64,000 nucleotides of DNA. Source: Mycobacterium shimoidei. GTDB lineage: Bacteria > Actinomycetota > Actinomycetes > Mycobacteriales > Mycobacteriaceae. The position numbers were made by a program, and so were the translations under genes. The notes beneath the pieces were generated by a model. That model did not search any database. It was not told the DNA's origin and saw only the letters and a list, made by a program, of their open reading frames with translations. This document shows, in pieces, positions 26,220 through 34,997 of this stretch (position 1 is its first letter; each line of letters starts with the position of its first letter). The stretch is taken from assembly GCA_002101905.1 (NCBI GenBank), contig LQPU01000001.1:1-64000 (forward strand), in the 5' to 3' direction.

Positions 26220-27250
26220 CGACCATCCTCGCAATCGAAAGCTCCTGTGACGAAACCGGTGTCGGCATCGCCCGGCTCGACGGCTTCGGTGTGGGGGCCA
26301 CCGTTACGTTGCTTGCCGACGAGGTGGCATCCAGCGTCGACGAGCACGTCCGCTTCGGCGGGGTGGTACCCGAAATCGCTTCGCGCGCACACCTGGAGGC
26401 GCTTGGGCCGACCATGCGCCGCGCGCTGGACGCCGCGGGCGTGCGCCGGCCCGACGTCGTCGCCGCGACGATCGGGCCAGGACTGGCCGGCGCGCTGTTG
26501 GTGGGAGTCGCTGCGGCCAAGGCGTATTCGGCGGCCTGGGACGTTCCGTTCTACGCGGTCAACCATCTGGGCGGGCATCTGGCCGCCGACGTCTACGAAC
26601 ACGGGCCGCTGCCGGAAAGCGTGGCGCTGCTGGTGTCCGGCGGGCACACCCATTTGTTGCACGTGCGGTCGCTGGGCGAGCCGATCGTCGAACTGGGCAG
26701 CACCGTCGACGACGCCGCCGGCGAGGCCTACGACAAAGTGGCCCGGCTGCTGGGCCTGGGCTACCCCGGCGGCAAAGTGCTCGACGAGCTGGCCCGCACC
26801 GGCAACCGCGACGCGATCGTGTTTCCCCGCGGCATGACCGGGCCGCGCGACGATCCGCATGCGTTCAGTTTCTCCGGGCTCAAGACCGCCGTCGCACGGT
26901 ATGTGGAGAGCCACCCCGATGCGCCGACCGCCGACATCGCCGCCGGCTTCCAGGAGGCGGTGGCCGACGTGCTGACCATGAAGGCGGTGCGTGCGGCGAC
27001 CGAGCTCGGCGTCTCCACCCTGCTGATCGCGGGCGGGGTGGCCGCCAACTCACGGCTGCGCGAGCTGGCCGAGGAGCGGTGCGCGCAAGCCGGTCTGACC
27101 TTGCGGATCCCGCGGCCACGGTTGTGCACCGACAACGGCGCCATGATCGCCTCGTTCGCGGCGCATCTGGTCGCGGCCGGTGCGTCGCCGTCGCCGCTGG
27201 ATGTGGCCACCGACCCGGGCCTCCCGGTGGTAAAAGGCCAGGTCTTGTAG
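26216..27250 (+). CDS. tsaD: tRNA N6-adenosine threonylcarbamoyltransferase TsaD
   Basis: The 344-residue catalytic subunit that transfers threonylcarbamoyl to A37. ASKHA-fold motifs are intact: [11 protein letters not shown], the HxxxH metal site in [63 protein letters not shown] and [13 protein letters not shown]. It is the last gene of the alr-tsaD operon. The groES promoter region follows. Confidence 0.97.
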   Translation: MTTILAIESSCDETGVGIARLDGFGVGATVTLLADEVASSVDEHVRFGGVVPEIASRAHLEALGPTMRRALDAAGVRRPDVVAATIGPGLAGALLVGVAAAKAYSAAWDVPFYAVNHLGGHLAADVYEHGPLPESVALLVSGGHTHLLHVRSLGEPIVELGSTVDDAAGEAYDKVARLLGLGYPGGKVLDELARTGNRDAIVFPRGMTGPRDDPHAFSFSGLKTAVARYVESHPDAPTADIAAGFQEAVADVLTMKAVRAATELGVSTLLIAGGVAANSRLRELAEERCAQAGLTLRIPRPRLCTDNGAMIASFAAHLVAAGASPSPLDVATDPGLPVVKGQVL

Positions 27251-27328
27251 CTGCGGGCGCCGACGAAAGACCGCGTGTTCGGCGCGCTCGCGCCCGGGGC
27301 AAGGGAAGCAGCGGGGCGACCTTGAGTG

Positions 27329-27355
27329 CTAGCACTCTCACGTATAGAGTGCTAG
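27329..27355 (+). promoter_or_regulatory. CIRCE element (HrcA operator) upstream of groES-groEL1
   Basis: CTAGCACTC and GAGTGCTAG separated by nine bases match the CIRCE inverted repeat with one altered base at each outer end. A further GAGTGCT (27324-27330) abuts the left arm, so GAGTGCTAGCACTC is also a palindrome. The element lies about 165 bases ahead of groES and probably overlaps its heat-shock promoter. HrcA repression released by heat is the known mechanism. Confidence 0.92.
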
Positions 27356-27519
27356 GTGGCGATCGGACCACCCCTGCGTCGGCACCCGCGACGACGACGT
27401 GAGGGCACGGCCGAGTGCCGAACACCTGGTAACCGACGGTTCGGGGCTTGCTCCGGACCTACACCGACACGGTCCGGGGATGGCCCCGGCCCGAACCTAA
27501 CTAGTGGAGGGCTCCAATC

Positions 27520-27822
27520 GTGGCGAGCGTGAACATCAAGCCACTCGAGGACAAGATCCTCGTACAGGCCAACGAGGCCGAGACCACGACCGCGTCCGGT
27601 CTGGTCATTCCCGACACCGCCAAGGAGAAGCCGCAGGAAGGCACGGTTGTCGCCGTCGGCCCCGGCCGTTGGGATGAGGACGGCGAGAAGCGAATCCCGC
27701 TGGATGTGGCCGAGGGTGACACCGTCATCTACAGCAAGTACGGCGGCACCGAGATCAAGTACAACGGCGAGGAGTACCTGATCCTGTCGGCGCGCGACGT
27801 GCTGGCCGTCGTCTCCAAGTAA
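27520..27822 (+). CDS. groES: Co-chaperonin GroES
   Basis: The 100-residue Hsp10 lid of the chaperonin. It starts at GTG with GGAGGG upstream ([15 protein letters not shown]). The mobile loop [14 protein letters not shown] and the C-terminal [14 protein letters not shown] are typical of mycobacteria. It is under the CIRCE element and 99 bases ahead of groEL1. Confidence 0.98.
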   Translation: MASVNIKPLEDKILVQANEAETTTASGLVIPDTAKEKPQEGTVVAVGPGRWDEDGEKRIPLDVAEGDTVIYSKYGGTEIKYNGEEYLILSARDVLAVVSK

Positions 27823-27921
27823 CGAGAGGCGTGTTCCGCCCCGGCAATCCCCGCGTCGTGCGGGTGATTTCCGGGGCGGTGCGCTTTGTTGACCGCCCAG
27901 CCAAAAGAGCAGGAAAGACTT

Positions 27922-29541
27922 ATGAGCAAGCTGATCGAGTTCGACGAAAAAGCCCGGCGGGCAATGGAAGCCGGGGTGGACAGGCTGGCCGACGCGGTTC
28001 GGGTGACGCTGGGTCCACGCGGCCGGCATGTGGTGTTGGCCAAGGCTTTTGGTGGCCCAACCGTCACCAACGACGGTGTCACCGTGGCTCGAGAAATTGA
28101 CCTGGAAGACCCGTTCGAGAACCTGGGCGCCCAGTTGGTCAAGTCGGTGGCCACCAAGACCAACGACGTCGCCGGTGACGGCACCACAACCGCGACGGTG
28201 CTGGCGCAGGCGCTGATCAAGGGCGGTCTGCGCAACGTCGCCGCCGGCGCCAACCCGATTGCGCTCGGTTCCGGAATCAGCAAGGCTGCCGACGCGGTCT
28301 CCGAGGCGCTGCTGGCCGCGGCCACCCCGGTGTCGGGCAAGACCGGTATCGCGCAGGTGGCCACCGTGTCATCGCGCGACGAGCAGATCGGTGAGCTGGT
28401 CGGCGAGGCGATGACCAAGGTCGGCCACGACGGGGTGGTCAGTGTCGAAGAATCCTCGACGCTGTCCACCGAGCTGGAGTTCACCGAGGGCGTCGGCTTC
28501 GACAAGGGTTTCCTGTCGGCCTACTTCATCACCGACTTCGACGCCCAGCAGGCCGTCCTCGAAGACGCCCTGATTCTGCTGCACCGCGACAAGATCAGCT
28601 CGCTGCCCGACCTGCTGCCGTTGCTGGAGAAGGTCGCCGAAGCCGGCAAGCCACTGCTGGTGGTCGCCGAGGACGTCGAAGGCGAGGCGCTGTCGACGTT
28701 GGTGGTCAACGCCATCCGCAAGACGCTCAAGGCGGTCGCGGTCAAGGCGCCGTTCTTCGGTGACCGCCGCAAGGCGTTCCTGGAGGACCTCGCCGTCGTG
28801 ACCGGCGGGCAGGTGATCAACCCTGACGTCGGTCTGCTGCTGCGCGAAGCCGGCCTCGACGTGCTGGGTTCGGCTCGCCGCGTGGTGGTCAGCAAGGACG
28901 ACACCGTGATCGTCGAGGGCGGCGGCAGCGCCGAGGCCATCGCCAACCGTGCCAAGCAACTGCGCGCCGAGATCGAGACCACCGACTCCGACTGGGACCG
29001 GGAGAAGCTCGAAGAGCGGCTGGCCAAGCTGGCCGGCGGCGTCGCCGTAATCAAGGTCGGCGCGGCCACCGAGACCGCGCTCAAGGAGCGCAAGGAAAGT
29101 GTCGAGGACGCGGTGGCCGCCGCTAAGGCCGCCGTCGAGGAGGGCATCGTCACCGGTGGCGGAACCGCGCTCCTGCAGGCCCGCAAGGCCCTGACCGATC
29201 TGCGTGCATCACTGTCCGGAGACGAGGCGGTGGGCGTCGACGTGTTCTCCGATGCGCTCAGCGCGCCGCTGTACTGGATTGCGACCAACGCCGGGCTGGA
29301 CGGCTCAGTGGTGGTCAGCAAAGTCAGCGAGCTGCCCGCCGGCCACGGGCTCAACGCGGCGACGTTGGCCTATGGCGACCTGGCTGCCGACGGGGTCATC
29401 GACCCGGTCAAGGTCACGCGCTCGGCGGTGCTCAACGCGGCATCGGTGGCCCGGATGGTGCTGACGACCGAGACGGCGGTGGTGGAGAAGCCAGAGGAGC
29501 CCGAGGGCGATGGCCACGGCCATGGTCATCACCATCACTGA
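27922..29541 (+). CDS. groEL1: 60 kDa chaperonin GroEL1
   Basis: The 539-residue chaperonin paralogue encoded with groES. The start is the ATG at 27922 ([13 protein letters not shown]); the upstream extension is not coding. The ATP-binding [14 protein letters not shown] and [11 protein letters not shown] are present. The C-terminus is histidine-rich ([11 protein letters not shown]) instead of the Gly-Gly-Met tail of GroEL2, the known mark of mycobacterial GroEL1. A strong terminator follows. Confidence 0.97.
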   Translation: MSKLIEFDEKARRAMEAGVDRLADAVRVTLGPRGRHVVLAKAFGGPTVTNDGVTVAREIDLEDPFENLGAQLVKSVATKTNDVAGDGTTTATVLAQALIKGGLRNVAAGANPIALGSGISKAADAVSEALLAAATPVSGKTGIAQVATVSSRDEQIGELVGEAMTKVGHDGVVSVEESSTLSTELEFTEGVGFDKGFLSAYFITDFDAQQAVLEDALILLHRDKISSLPDLLPLLEKVAEAGKPLLVVAEDVEGEALSTLVVNAIRKTLKAVAVKAPFFGDRRKAFLEDLAVVTGGQVINPDVGLLLREAGLDVLGSARRVVVSKDDTVIVEGGGSAEAIANRAKQLRAEIETTDSDWDREKLEERLAKLAGGVAVIKVGAATETALKERKESVEDAVAAAKAAVEEGIVTGGGTALLQARKALTDLRASLSGDEAVGVDVFSDALSAPLYWIATNAGLDGSVVVSKVSELPAGHGLNAATLAYGDLAADGVIDPVKVTRSAVLNAASVARMVLTTETAVVEKPEEPEGDGHGHGHHHH

Positions 29542-29550
29542 GCACTAGCG

Positions 29551-29590
29551 CGAAACACCCCCGGTCATCAGCCCGGGGGTGTTTCGTTTT
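29551..29590 (+). terminator. Intrinsic terminator after groEL1
   Basis: A perfect 14-base-pair stem (CGAAACACCCCCGG with CCGGGGGTGTTTCG), an eight-base loop, then TTTT. It begins about ten bases after the groEL1 stop and is the clearest intrinsic terminator in the window. Confidence 0.92.
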
Positions 29591-29714
29591 GCCATGGACC
29601 GCATTTACCAGTGGGCGTGGGATCGGTACGGGGCGGTACTCGTGGGCGTGCTATGCCCTGGGGTGCTTATTGGCGCTGAATCACGACCACGCCCCGTTCA
29701 CTAGTTGCTCGACC

Positions 29715-29762
29715 GTGGGGCCTATGTACGAATTTCCAAGCATTTTCGTGCATAGGCCCCAC
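29715..29762. repeat. Long imperfect palindrome between groEL1 and the permease gene
   Basis: GTGGGGCCTATGTACGAA (29715-29732) pairs with TTCGTGCATAGGCCCCAC (29745-29762), 18 positions with one T/G mismatch and a 12-base loop. It sits in the 346-base gap 29542-29887, where I see no gene apart from the groEL1 terminator. It lacks a T-tract on either side and could be a REP-like element, a small transposable-element remnant, or a bidirectional terminator. Confidence 0.8.
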
Positions 29763-29887
29763 ACTCGGCGTTATGGGCGTCGGCTTTGACACGGCGTTGG
29801 AATCGCGAGGCCAAACACCTGTACGGCGGCGGGCGGTCGAACAACCGGAGCGTTGACGCTGATAGACGAACGCCGTAGCCGGAACGA

Positions 29888-31189
29888 CTAGAAGTAGCGC
29901 AACCACACGTACAGCCAGGCGAGGGTCGTACTGAATAGCGTGACCACAATGCCGTACTTGGTGAATTGCCAGAAGCTGATCGGCTGCCCCGCCCGTCGGG
30001 CGATCGCAATCGCGACGACATTGGCACTGGCGCCGATCGCGGTGCCGTTGCCGCTGAAGCAGGCGCCCAGGGCGAATGCCCACCACAGCGCCTGGCCGCT
30101 CGCGGCATCTGGATCTTCGGCCACCATCCTCTCGACGACCGGCGTCATCGTCGCCGTGTAGGGGATGTTGTCGATGAACCCGCCGAGCACCGCTGAGCCG
30201 AAAAGCAATGCGGTGGCGGCGAGGAAGAAATTGTTACGGAAAAAGGATGCGGCAGTGTGGCCGATCGTCCGGATCACGCCGGTGTGCACAAGGCCGGCAA
30301 CCATGACGAAAAGGCCCATGAAGAAAACCAGCGTCGACCATTCGACCTCTGGTAGCACGTCTTCCACTTCGACCTCGCACACCAGGATCATCGCGCCGGC
30401 GCCGAGGAGCGCCACGATCGACGGCGCGACGTGCAGGACCGAGTGCAGGGCGAACCCGACGATGACGAGGGCGAGTACGGCGAGTGCCCGCCGGAGCAAC
30501 CGGGTATCTGTGATCGCACGCCGCTCCTGCAGTGCCATCACGTCTTGCAGATGCTGACTGTCCGCGCGTAGTTGGGTGCGGAATAGCAGCCGGGTGAAGA
30601 CCACGAACACCACGAAGATCACGGTCACTACGGGCGCCATGTGGACGAGGAAGTCGTTGAACGAGAGCCCGGCGCGGCTACCGATGATGATGTTGGGTGG
30701 ATCTCCGATCAAGGTGGCCGCGCCACCGATGTTCGACGCGAGTACCTCGGCGATTATGTACGGCTGCGGCGCGATGCGTAACCGCTCGCAGACGACCAGT
30801 GTGACGGGCGCTACCAGCAGGATGATAGTGACGTTGTCGAGCACTGGCGAGGCGATGGCGGTGATGGTCATCAACATGACCATCAGCCGAAATGGCTTGC
30901 CGCGGGAGCGTTTTGCGGCCCAGATGGCCAGGAAGTCGAAGAGGCCGGTCTGTTTGATCACGCCGACGATGACCATCATCCCGAACAGCAGGAAGATGAC
31001 GTTCCAGTCGATGCCCTCGTGCTCGGAGTAGAAGACCCGTTCGCCGGGAATCAGGCCGAGCACTGTCATCAGGCCCGCGGCGATGAGGACCGCCTTGACC
31101 TTGTTCGCCCGTTCGGTCGCCAGGAACCAGAAAGCGACAACGAATATGGCAATTGCGAGCACCGGGGCCACTCTGGCGTCTACCGACAC
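29888..31189 (-). CDS. ArsB/NhaD-family ion permease
   Basis: A 433-residue polytopic protein of the ion transporter superfamily (anion permeases, ArsB, NhaD) with about 11 hydrophobic segments. Two related halves are visible: the first carries SPVLDNVTIILLVAPVT and ASNIGGAATLIGDPPNIIIGS, the second GGFIDNIPYTATMTPV and GNGTAIGASANVV, which are the paired re-entrant motifs of the family. The ion cannot be told: arsenite, Na+/H+ or dicarboxylate are possible. A CBS-domain gene lies 18 bases upstream on the same strand. No arsR or arsenate reductase is nearby, which argues against arsenic resistance. Confidence 0.85.
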   Translation of the reverse strand: MSVDARVAPVLAIAIFVVAFWFLATERANKVKAVLIAAGLMTVLGLIPGERVFYSEHEGIDWNVIFLLFGMMVIVGVIKQTGLFDFLAIWAAKRSRGKPFRLMVMLMTITAIASPVLDNVTIILLVAPVTLVVCERLRIAPQPYIIAEVLASNIGGAATLIGDPPNIIIGSRAGLSFNDFLVHMAPVVTVIFVVFVVFTRLLFRTQLRADSQHLQDVMALQERRAITDTRLLRRALAVLALVIVGFALHSVLHVAPSIVALLGAGAMILVCEVEVEDVLPEVEWSTLVFFMGLFVMVAGLVHTGVIRTIGHTAASFFRNNFFLAATALLFGSAVLGGFIDNIPYTATMTPVVERMVAEDPDAASGQALWWAFALGACFSGNGTAIGASANVVAIAIARRAGQPISFWQFTKYGIVVTLFSTTLAWLYVWLRYF

Positions 31190-31207
31190 GGGCTCGCCTC
31201 GTTCGTA

Positions 31208-31666
31208 TCAGTCGCTGGGACCGGCGACCGCCAGACTGATCAGCAGTCGCTCCAAGGTCACCGCACCGGTCAGCTTGCCGTCGCGATCCACGACCGCAAC
31301 CAGCGGGCTTCGCTTCTTAGCCATTTTGGTCGCAATCTCGAGCAGCGTTGCCTCCGGTGCCACCGTCGCCGGTTTGGCGACCGGGTCGGGCAGGCAATCG
31401 CGGACCGACAGCTTGCCCGGCCCGTGCCAGAACAGGTCGGCATGGACCTCGTCGACGGTGTGGACCAGGGCAGAATCGTCCTGATACGACTCCGGGATCG
31501 CCATGCGCAGCACTTGGGTGCCGGGCAGCACCGCGGCCGGACGGTCGGCTTCGTCGACGACAACCAGCCCGGGCAACCTGTTCACGGCCATCAGCTGGAC
31601 GGCTTTCGACACCGGGTCGTCCATCCGAACTGTCGGCGCTGCCATCGCGATCTCATGTGCTTGCAT
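31208..31666 (-). CDS. Two-CBS-domain protein, likely regulator of the permease
   Basis: A 152-residue protein made of two CBS domains (about 1-60 and 85-150; [20 protein letters not shown] and [21 protein letters not shown]). CBS pairs bind adenine nucleotides and often gate transporters. The gene ends 18 bases before the ATG of the permease, so the two are co-transcribed and the protein probably senses energy charge or a nucleotide and controls the transporter. Confidence 0.87.
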   Translation of the reverse strand: MQAHEIAMAAPTVRMDDPVSKAVQLMAVNRLPGLVVVDEADRPAAVLPGTQVLRMAIPESYQDDSALVHTVDEVHADLFWHGPGKLSVRDCLPDPVAKPATVAPEATLLEIATKMAKKRSPLVAVVDRDGKLTGAVTLERLLISLAVAGPSD

Positions 31667-31791
31667 GCTTTCATCCGAATGAATGGGCGGCAGTTGTCGT
31701 CATCGTCCTCGTACCCCCGTTAGTTCGTCAACCCATCCATTGAAATGACGCCGCGTTGATCTATGCCCGTGCCACAAACGCCGACGGTCAC

Positions 31792-31810
31792 CTTGTCACG
31801 TTGTGACAAG
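31792..31810 (+). promoter_or_regulatory. Palindromic candidate operator upstream of the ahpC unit
   Basis: CTTGTCAC-GTT-GTGACAAG is a perfect eight-base inverted repeat with a three-base centre, in the divergent gap between the CBS gene (start 31666) and the small ORF ahead of ahpC (31884). It has the shape of a dimeric repressor or redox-regulator site. No regulator gene is adjacent (there is no oxyR or furA beside this ahpC). Confidence 0.6.
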
Positions 31811-31883
31811 ACGGCCGTCGTAATCCATACCACCATGGAGCTTGTAGAGCGTTCGAAAGTCTTTGGAGTCAGGAAGCCAACAC

Positions 31884-32045
31884 ATGACAACGACCATTGA
31901 ATACGACGAGACCGCACCCGCGGAACTGCTCGGTCAAAGGAAGCGCGACACCAAAGATTCTCGCCCCGACCTCATCGCGTTGCAGCGGTGGGAAGCAGAA
32001 GGAGGAGCCCTCCACTCAGCTGGTGGAATCGACTTAAGGAGTTGA
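31884..32045 (+). CDS. Small 53-aa protein translationally coupled to ahpC
   Basis: A short open reading frame (ATG at 31884, AGGAAG ribosome binding site at 31871-31876) encoding a hydrophilic protein with no signal or membrane segment: MTTTIEYDETAPAELL, then a Lys/Arg/Asp-rich middle and RWEAEGGALHSAGG. Its TGA ends one base before the ATG of ahpC, and the ahpC ribosome binding site AAGGAG lies inside it. It is either a genuine small protein that works with AhpC or a leader that couples translation. No family is recognised. Confidence 0.6.
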   Translation: MTTTIEYDETAPAELLGQRKRDTKDSRPDLIALQRWEAEGGALHSAGGIDLRS

Positions 32046-32046
32046 T

Positions 32047-32634
32047 ATGTCACTGCTATCGATAGGCGACCAGTTCCCGTCCTACCAACTCACCGCATTG
32101 GTCGGCGGAGATCTGTCTAAAGTCGACGCCAACCAACCGGAGGACTATTTCACCACCATTTCCAGCGACGACTACCCGGGCAAGTGGCGCGTGGTGTTCT
32201 TCTGGCCGAAAGACTTCACTTTCGTATGCCCCACGGAGATCGCCGCATTCGCCAAGCTGAACGACGAGTTCGAAGATCGAGACGCTCAGATCCTGGGTGT
32301 GTCGGTGGACAGCGAGTTCGCACACTTCCAGTGGCGCGTACGCAACGAAGACCTCAAGACGGTGCCGTTTCCGATGCTTTCGGACATCAAGCGCCAGCTG
32401 GTCCAAGCAACTGGGGCGCTGAATGCTGAAGGTGTCGCTGATCGTGTCACTTTCATCGTTGACCCCAACAACGAGATCCAATTTGTCTCGGCGACCGCCG
32501 GATCCGTGGGACGCAATGTCGATGAGGTGCTGCGGGTGCTCGATGCACTGCAGTCCGACGAACTGTGTGCCTGCAACTGGCGCAAGGGTGACCCGACCCT
32601 GGACGCGGGGGAGCTGATGAAAGAGGCCGCGTAA
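32047..32634 (+). CDS. ahpC: Alkyl hydroperoxide reductase AhpC
   Basis: A 195-residue two-cysteine peroxiredoxin. The peroxidatic Cys61 is in FTFVCPTE, and Cys174 and Cys176 (ELCACNW) are the two C-terminal cysteines of mycobacterial AhpC. The sequence is nearly the same as M. tuberculosis AhpC, but the usual neighbours are missing: no oxyR upstream and no ahpD downstream. An alternative reductant or an ahpD elsewhere must serve it. It converges on the phosphofructokinase gene with 15 bases between. Confidence 0.96.
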   Translation: MSLLSIGDQFPSYQLTALVGGDLSKVDANQPEDYFTTISSDDYPGKWRVVFFWPKDFTFVCPTEIAAFAKLNDEFEDRDAQILGVSVDSEFAHFQWRVRNEDLKTVPFPMLSDIKRQLVQATGALNAEGVADRVTFIVDPNNEIQFVSATAGSVGRNVDEVLRVLDALQSDELCACNWRKGDPTLDAGELMKEAA

Positions 32635-32649
32635 CAGGCAGCGACGCGG

Positions 32650-33786
32650 TCACGGTCCGATCGCGGTGTGCGTGGGCATTTCGTCGCCCAAGCAGATCCC
32701 CATATCGCGGGCGGTCAGTATCGAGTCGCAGTCAAGCGGGACCGTCTTTTGTCGGTGGGTGGCCTCGGCCAGCGGCACATAATTCACCGTCGGCGGGTCG
32801 AGAGCCACCATCACACCGTTGTGTCCGGCGTCGAGGGCCCGCACGGCCGCGGCGCCGAAGCGCAGACCGAGCAACCGGTCGAACGAGGTCGGCGAACCGC
32901 CCCGCAACAGGTGGCCGAGCACGACCGTGCGTGCCTCGCGGCCAGTCATCTGCGCGAGTTCGGCGGTGAGCTTGGCGCCGACACCGCCAAGGCGTTCGGC
33001 CTGCCCTACCGCCTTGCCCACGATCGACACCTCACCGCCGACCGGCCGGGCACCCTCGGCGACGCAGACGATGGAGAACTTCGCGCCGCGGCGTGCGCGT
33101 TCGGTGATCAAGGCGCTCACCGGCTCAAGGCGGTACGGGATCTCGGGGATCAGGATCACGTGGGCGCCAGACGCCATGCCGGCATTCAAGGCGATCCATC
33201 CCGCGTAGCGACCCATCACTTCCACCACGATGATTCGGCCGTGCGACGCCGCGGTGGAGAACAACCGGTCGATGCATTCCGAGGCGAATTCGACAGCGCT
33301 GTCAAAGCCGAACGTCGCCACCGTTTTATCCAGATCGTTGTCGATCGTCTTGGGAACACCGACTACACGCAGCCCGGCCTCGTGCAGGTGGCGCGCAATC
33401 CCCATCGTTCCGTCGCCACCGATCGTGATCAACGCGTCGATTCGGTGCTCCTCGAAGCGGGCGAGCAGCTCCTCGCTTCGATCAACCTCTATCCAGGTGC
33501 CATCGCTTTGTTGGACCGGATACGCAATCGGGTTGCCAATATTGGTGGTGCCGATGATCGTGCCACCGAGGTGGACGATGCCGCGAACCCTGTCCCGAGT
33601 CAGCTGGATCAGGCCACCGTCGGGGTATTGCTCGGGGAACAGTAACCCGTTGAAGCCGTCGCGGATCCCGAGGACATCCCAGTCGCGATTTCGTGCGGCA
33701 AGTGTGGCCGCGCGGATGACGGCGTTGAGTCCCGGCGCGTCACCGCCGCCGGTACTCAGCGCGATCCGCTTGATGGGAGATCTCAC
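32650..33786 (-). CDS. 6-phosphofructokinase, second (non-pfkA) type
   Basis: A 378-residue PfkA-superfamily enzyme starting at GTG. Motifs are STGGGDAPGLNAVIR, IGGDGTMGIARHL (123-127 GGDGT), PKTIDNDLD (145-151), EVMGRYAGWIALNAG and VLGHLLRGGSPTSFDR. By published reasoning, Gly at the position of E. coli Gly104 (as in GGDGT) favours ATP as donor over pyrophosphate, while Lys146 at the position of Gly124 resembles PPi and group X enzymes; this pairing is known from actinobacterial ATP-PFKs. It is distinct from the standard mycobacterial PfkA (GGEGT motif, shorter) and is probably an additional isozyme. Confidence 0.88.
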   Translation of the reverse strand: MRSPIKRIALSTGGGDAPGLNAVIRAATLAARNRDWDVLGIRDGFNGLLFPEQYPDGGLIQLTRDRVRGIVHLGGTIIGTTNIGNPIAYPVQQSDGTWIEVDRSEELLARFEEHRIDALITIGGDGTMGIARHLHEAGLRVVGVPKTIDNDLDKTVATFGFDSAVEFASECIDRLFSTAASHGRIIVVEVMGRYAGWIALNAGMASGAHVILIPEIPYRLEPVSALITERARRGAKFSIVCVAEGARPVGGEVSIVGKAVGQAERLGGVGAKLTAELAQMTGREARTVVLGHLLRGGSPTSFDRLLGLRFGAAAVRALDAGHNGVMVALDPPTVNYVPLAEATHRQKTVPLDCDSILTARDMGICLGDEMPTHTAIGP

Positions 33787-33848
33787 GACGCGAAGCTTCG
33801 CCGGTGAAAGACATTTACTGGTTGTGCTGCAACATGTTTAGCCGACCG

Positions 33849-34163
33849 TCAGAGTGTATCGGGACACAGATGATGTTGCGCAGCCTGTACGATCATTCGG
33901 CCGATACCGGCATCATTGGGGTTCACCTGTGCAATCAACTGGTCAGGTGACTCGCCCAAATGCAGCCGGTTGCAAGCCATATAACCTTGTGCCACCACAG
34001 CGCCGTCGGGCATCTGCTGGCCCGCAAAAGTCAAACCCGGGAAGCCGTTGGACCGAAGTTCGTTGAGGAATGCTTGCTCGTCAGCGTGAGCCGACGGTGC
34101 GCCGATAACGCTGCCAATGAGCCCCGCCGCGACCGCAACTCCGGCTAGAAGCTGTTTACGCAC
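33849..34163 (-). CDS. Secreted DUF732-family small protein
   Basis: A 104-residue protein with a signal peptide (residues 1 to about 27, LLAGVAVAAGLIGSVIGAPSAHA) and a mature domain DEQAFLNELRSNGFPG, then Cys64 and Cys99, which probably form a disulfide. This is the mycobacterial DUF732 pattern, exported helical proteins of unknown function. The gene sits alone between the phosphofructokinase and the VOC gene. Confidence 0.85.
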   Translation of the reverse strand: MRKQLLAGVAVAAGLIGSVIGAPSAHADEQAFLNELRSNGFPGLTFAGQQMPDGAVVAQGYMACNRLHLGESPDQLIAQVNPNDAGIGRMIVQAAQHHLCPDTL

Positions 34164-34251
34164 ACTGCCACCTCCTGGTTTCTCCAGCCGGCTCTGACGT
34201 TTTGGATGCTAGTTGTGGTGTTGGGTAAAAACTTGCGTATCCGTCAACCGG

Positions 34252-34896
34252 TCAGAGCGTTTTCCAGGTGAGGGCTCGTTTGTTGGCCCGAGCAGTGGTG
34301 CCCGGGCGGGTGCCGGCGCCCTGCTGGAGCAGCTCGGCAGGATCGGCGCCGGCGCGCAGCCGCTCGAGCAGGTAGTCGGGGTCGAAGGTGACCCCGATGG
34401 GGTTCGCTGCGAATGCGCTGCCGCGAAAGTAGTCTGCGGTGGCCTGGCCGGTAGGGAAGTTCTCGGTTTGGAACTCCAATCGGCTGCCGTCCGGATCCTC
34501 GTAGTACAGCGAGGTGGTCGGACCGTGATTTATCGACCAAACCGGTGTGATTCCAACCTCTTTGAGCCGCTCGTACGTCGACAGCAGATGATCCAGGGAC
34601 TTGAAGCCCAGACCCAGATGGTCGATGCCGTAGAACTTACGGCGCCACCGCGAGAACGGGAACAGGTAGCGCAGCACCCCGGGCAGCTTGATCAGCGCAA
34701 GACGATGGCTTTCGGCGTCCCAGGTCAAGAACGCAATTTTTCGGTCCTCATGCACGATGCGGGCGCCAAAGACCGTCTGGTACCACGCGATCATCTGTTT
34801 GCTCCGCGCCGTCTTGACCACCCAGTGGGCCAGGTAGTCCGGAACGCGCATGCCGTCGTGTTGGACCGGTTGACGGGGCATCGATTGGGAGCTCAT
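34252..34896 (-). CDS. Glyoxalase/extradiol-dioxygenase (VOC) superfamily protein
   Basis: A 214-residue VOC-fold protein. The start is the ATG at 34896 with GGGAGG eight bases upstream, in preference to the GTG at 34932. Two beta-alpha-beta-beta-beta modules are present: PDYLAHWVVKTARSKQMIAWY with FGARIV, and GIDHLGLGFKS with SLYYEDPDGSRLEFQTE. His34/His106-type and Glu metal-ligand positions look present. Such proteins include glyoxalases, ring-cleaving dioxygenases and antibiotic-binding proteins; the substrate is unknown. Confidence 0.85.
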   Translation of the reverse strand: MSSQSMPRQPVQHDGMRVPDYLAHWVVKTARSKQMIAWYQTVFGARIVHEDRKIAFLTWDAESHRLALIKLPGVLRYLFPFSRWRRKFYGIDHLGLGFKSLDHLLSTYERLKEVGITPVWSINHGPTTSLYYEDPDGSRLEFQTENFPTGQATADYFRGSAFAANPIGVTFDPDYLLERLRAGADPAELLQQGAGTRPGTTARANKRALTWKTL

Positions 34897-34997
34897 AGTG
34901 CCGTCCTCCCGACGAGGCTCATCGTCGACCACGTGAGGGCCGTGCCGTGATGCTAAGCCTGACCTGGCGTGGTCGGCACCGAAACCGCGGTCGCCTT

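Noticed and set aside
28028..28216. Short Trp/Arg-rich frame inside groEL1
   Set aside because: Shifted-frame shadow of a certain gene.
29589..29789. A 66-codon frame after the groEL1 terminator
   Set aside because: It runs through the palindrome at 29715-29762, has no ribosome binding site and no recognisable protein features.
29888..31189. Arsenic resistance locus
   Set aside because: The permease is of the broad ArsB/NhaD superfamily but no arsR, arsC or ACR3 lies nearby; the CBS partner points elsewhere.
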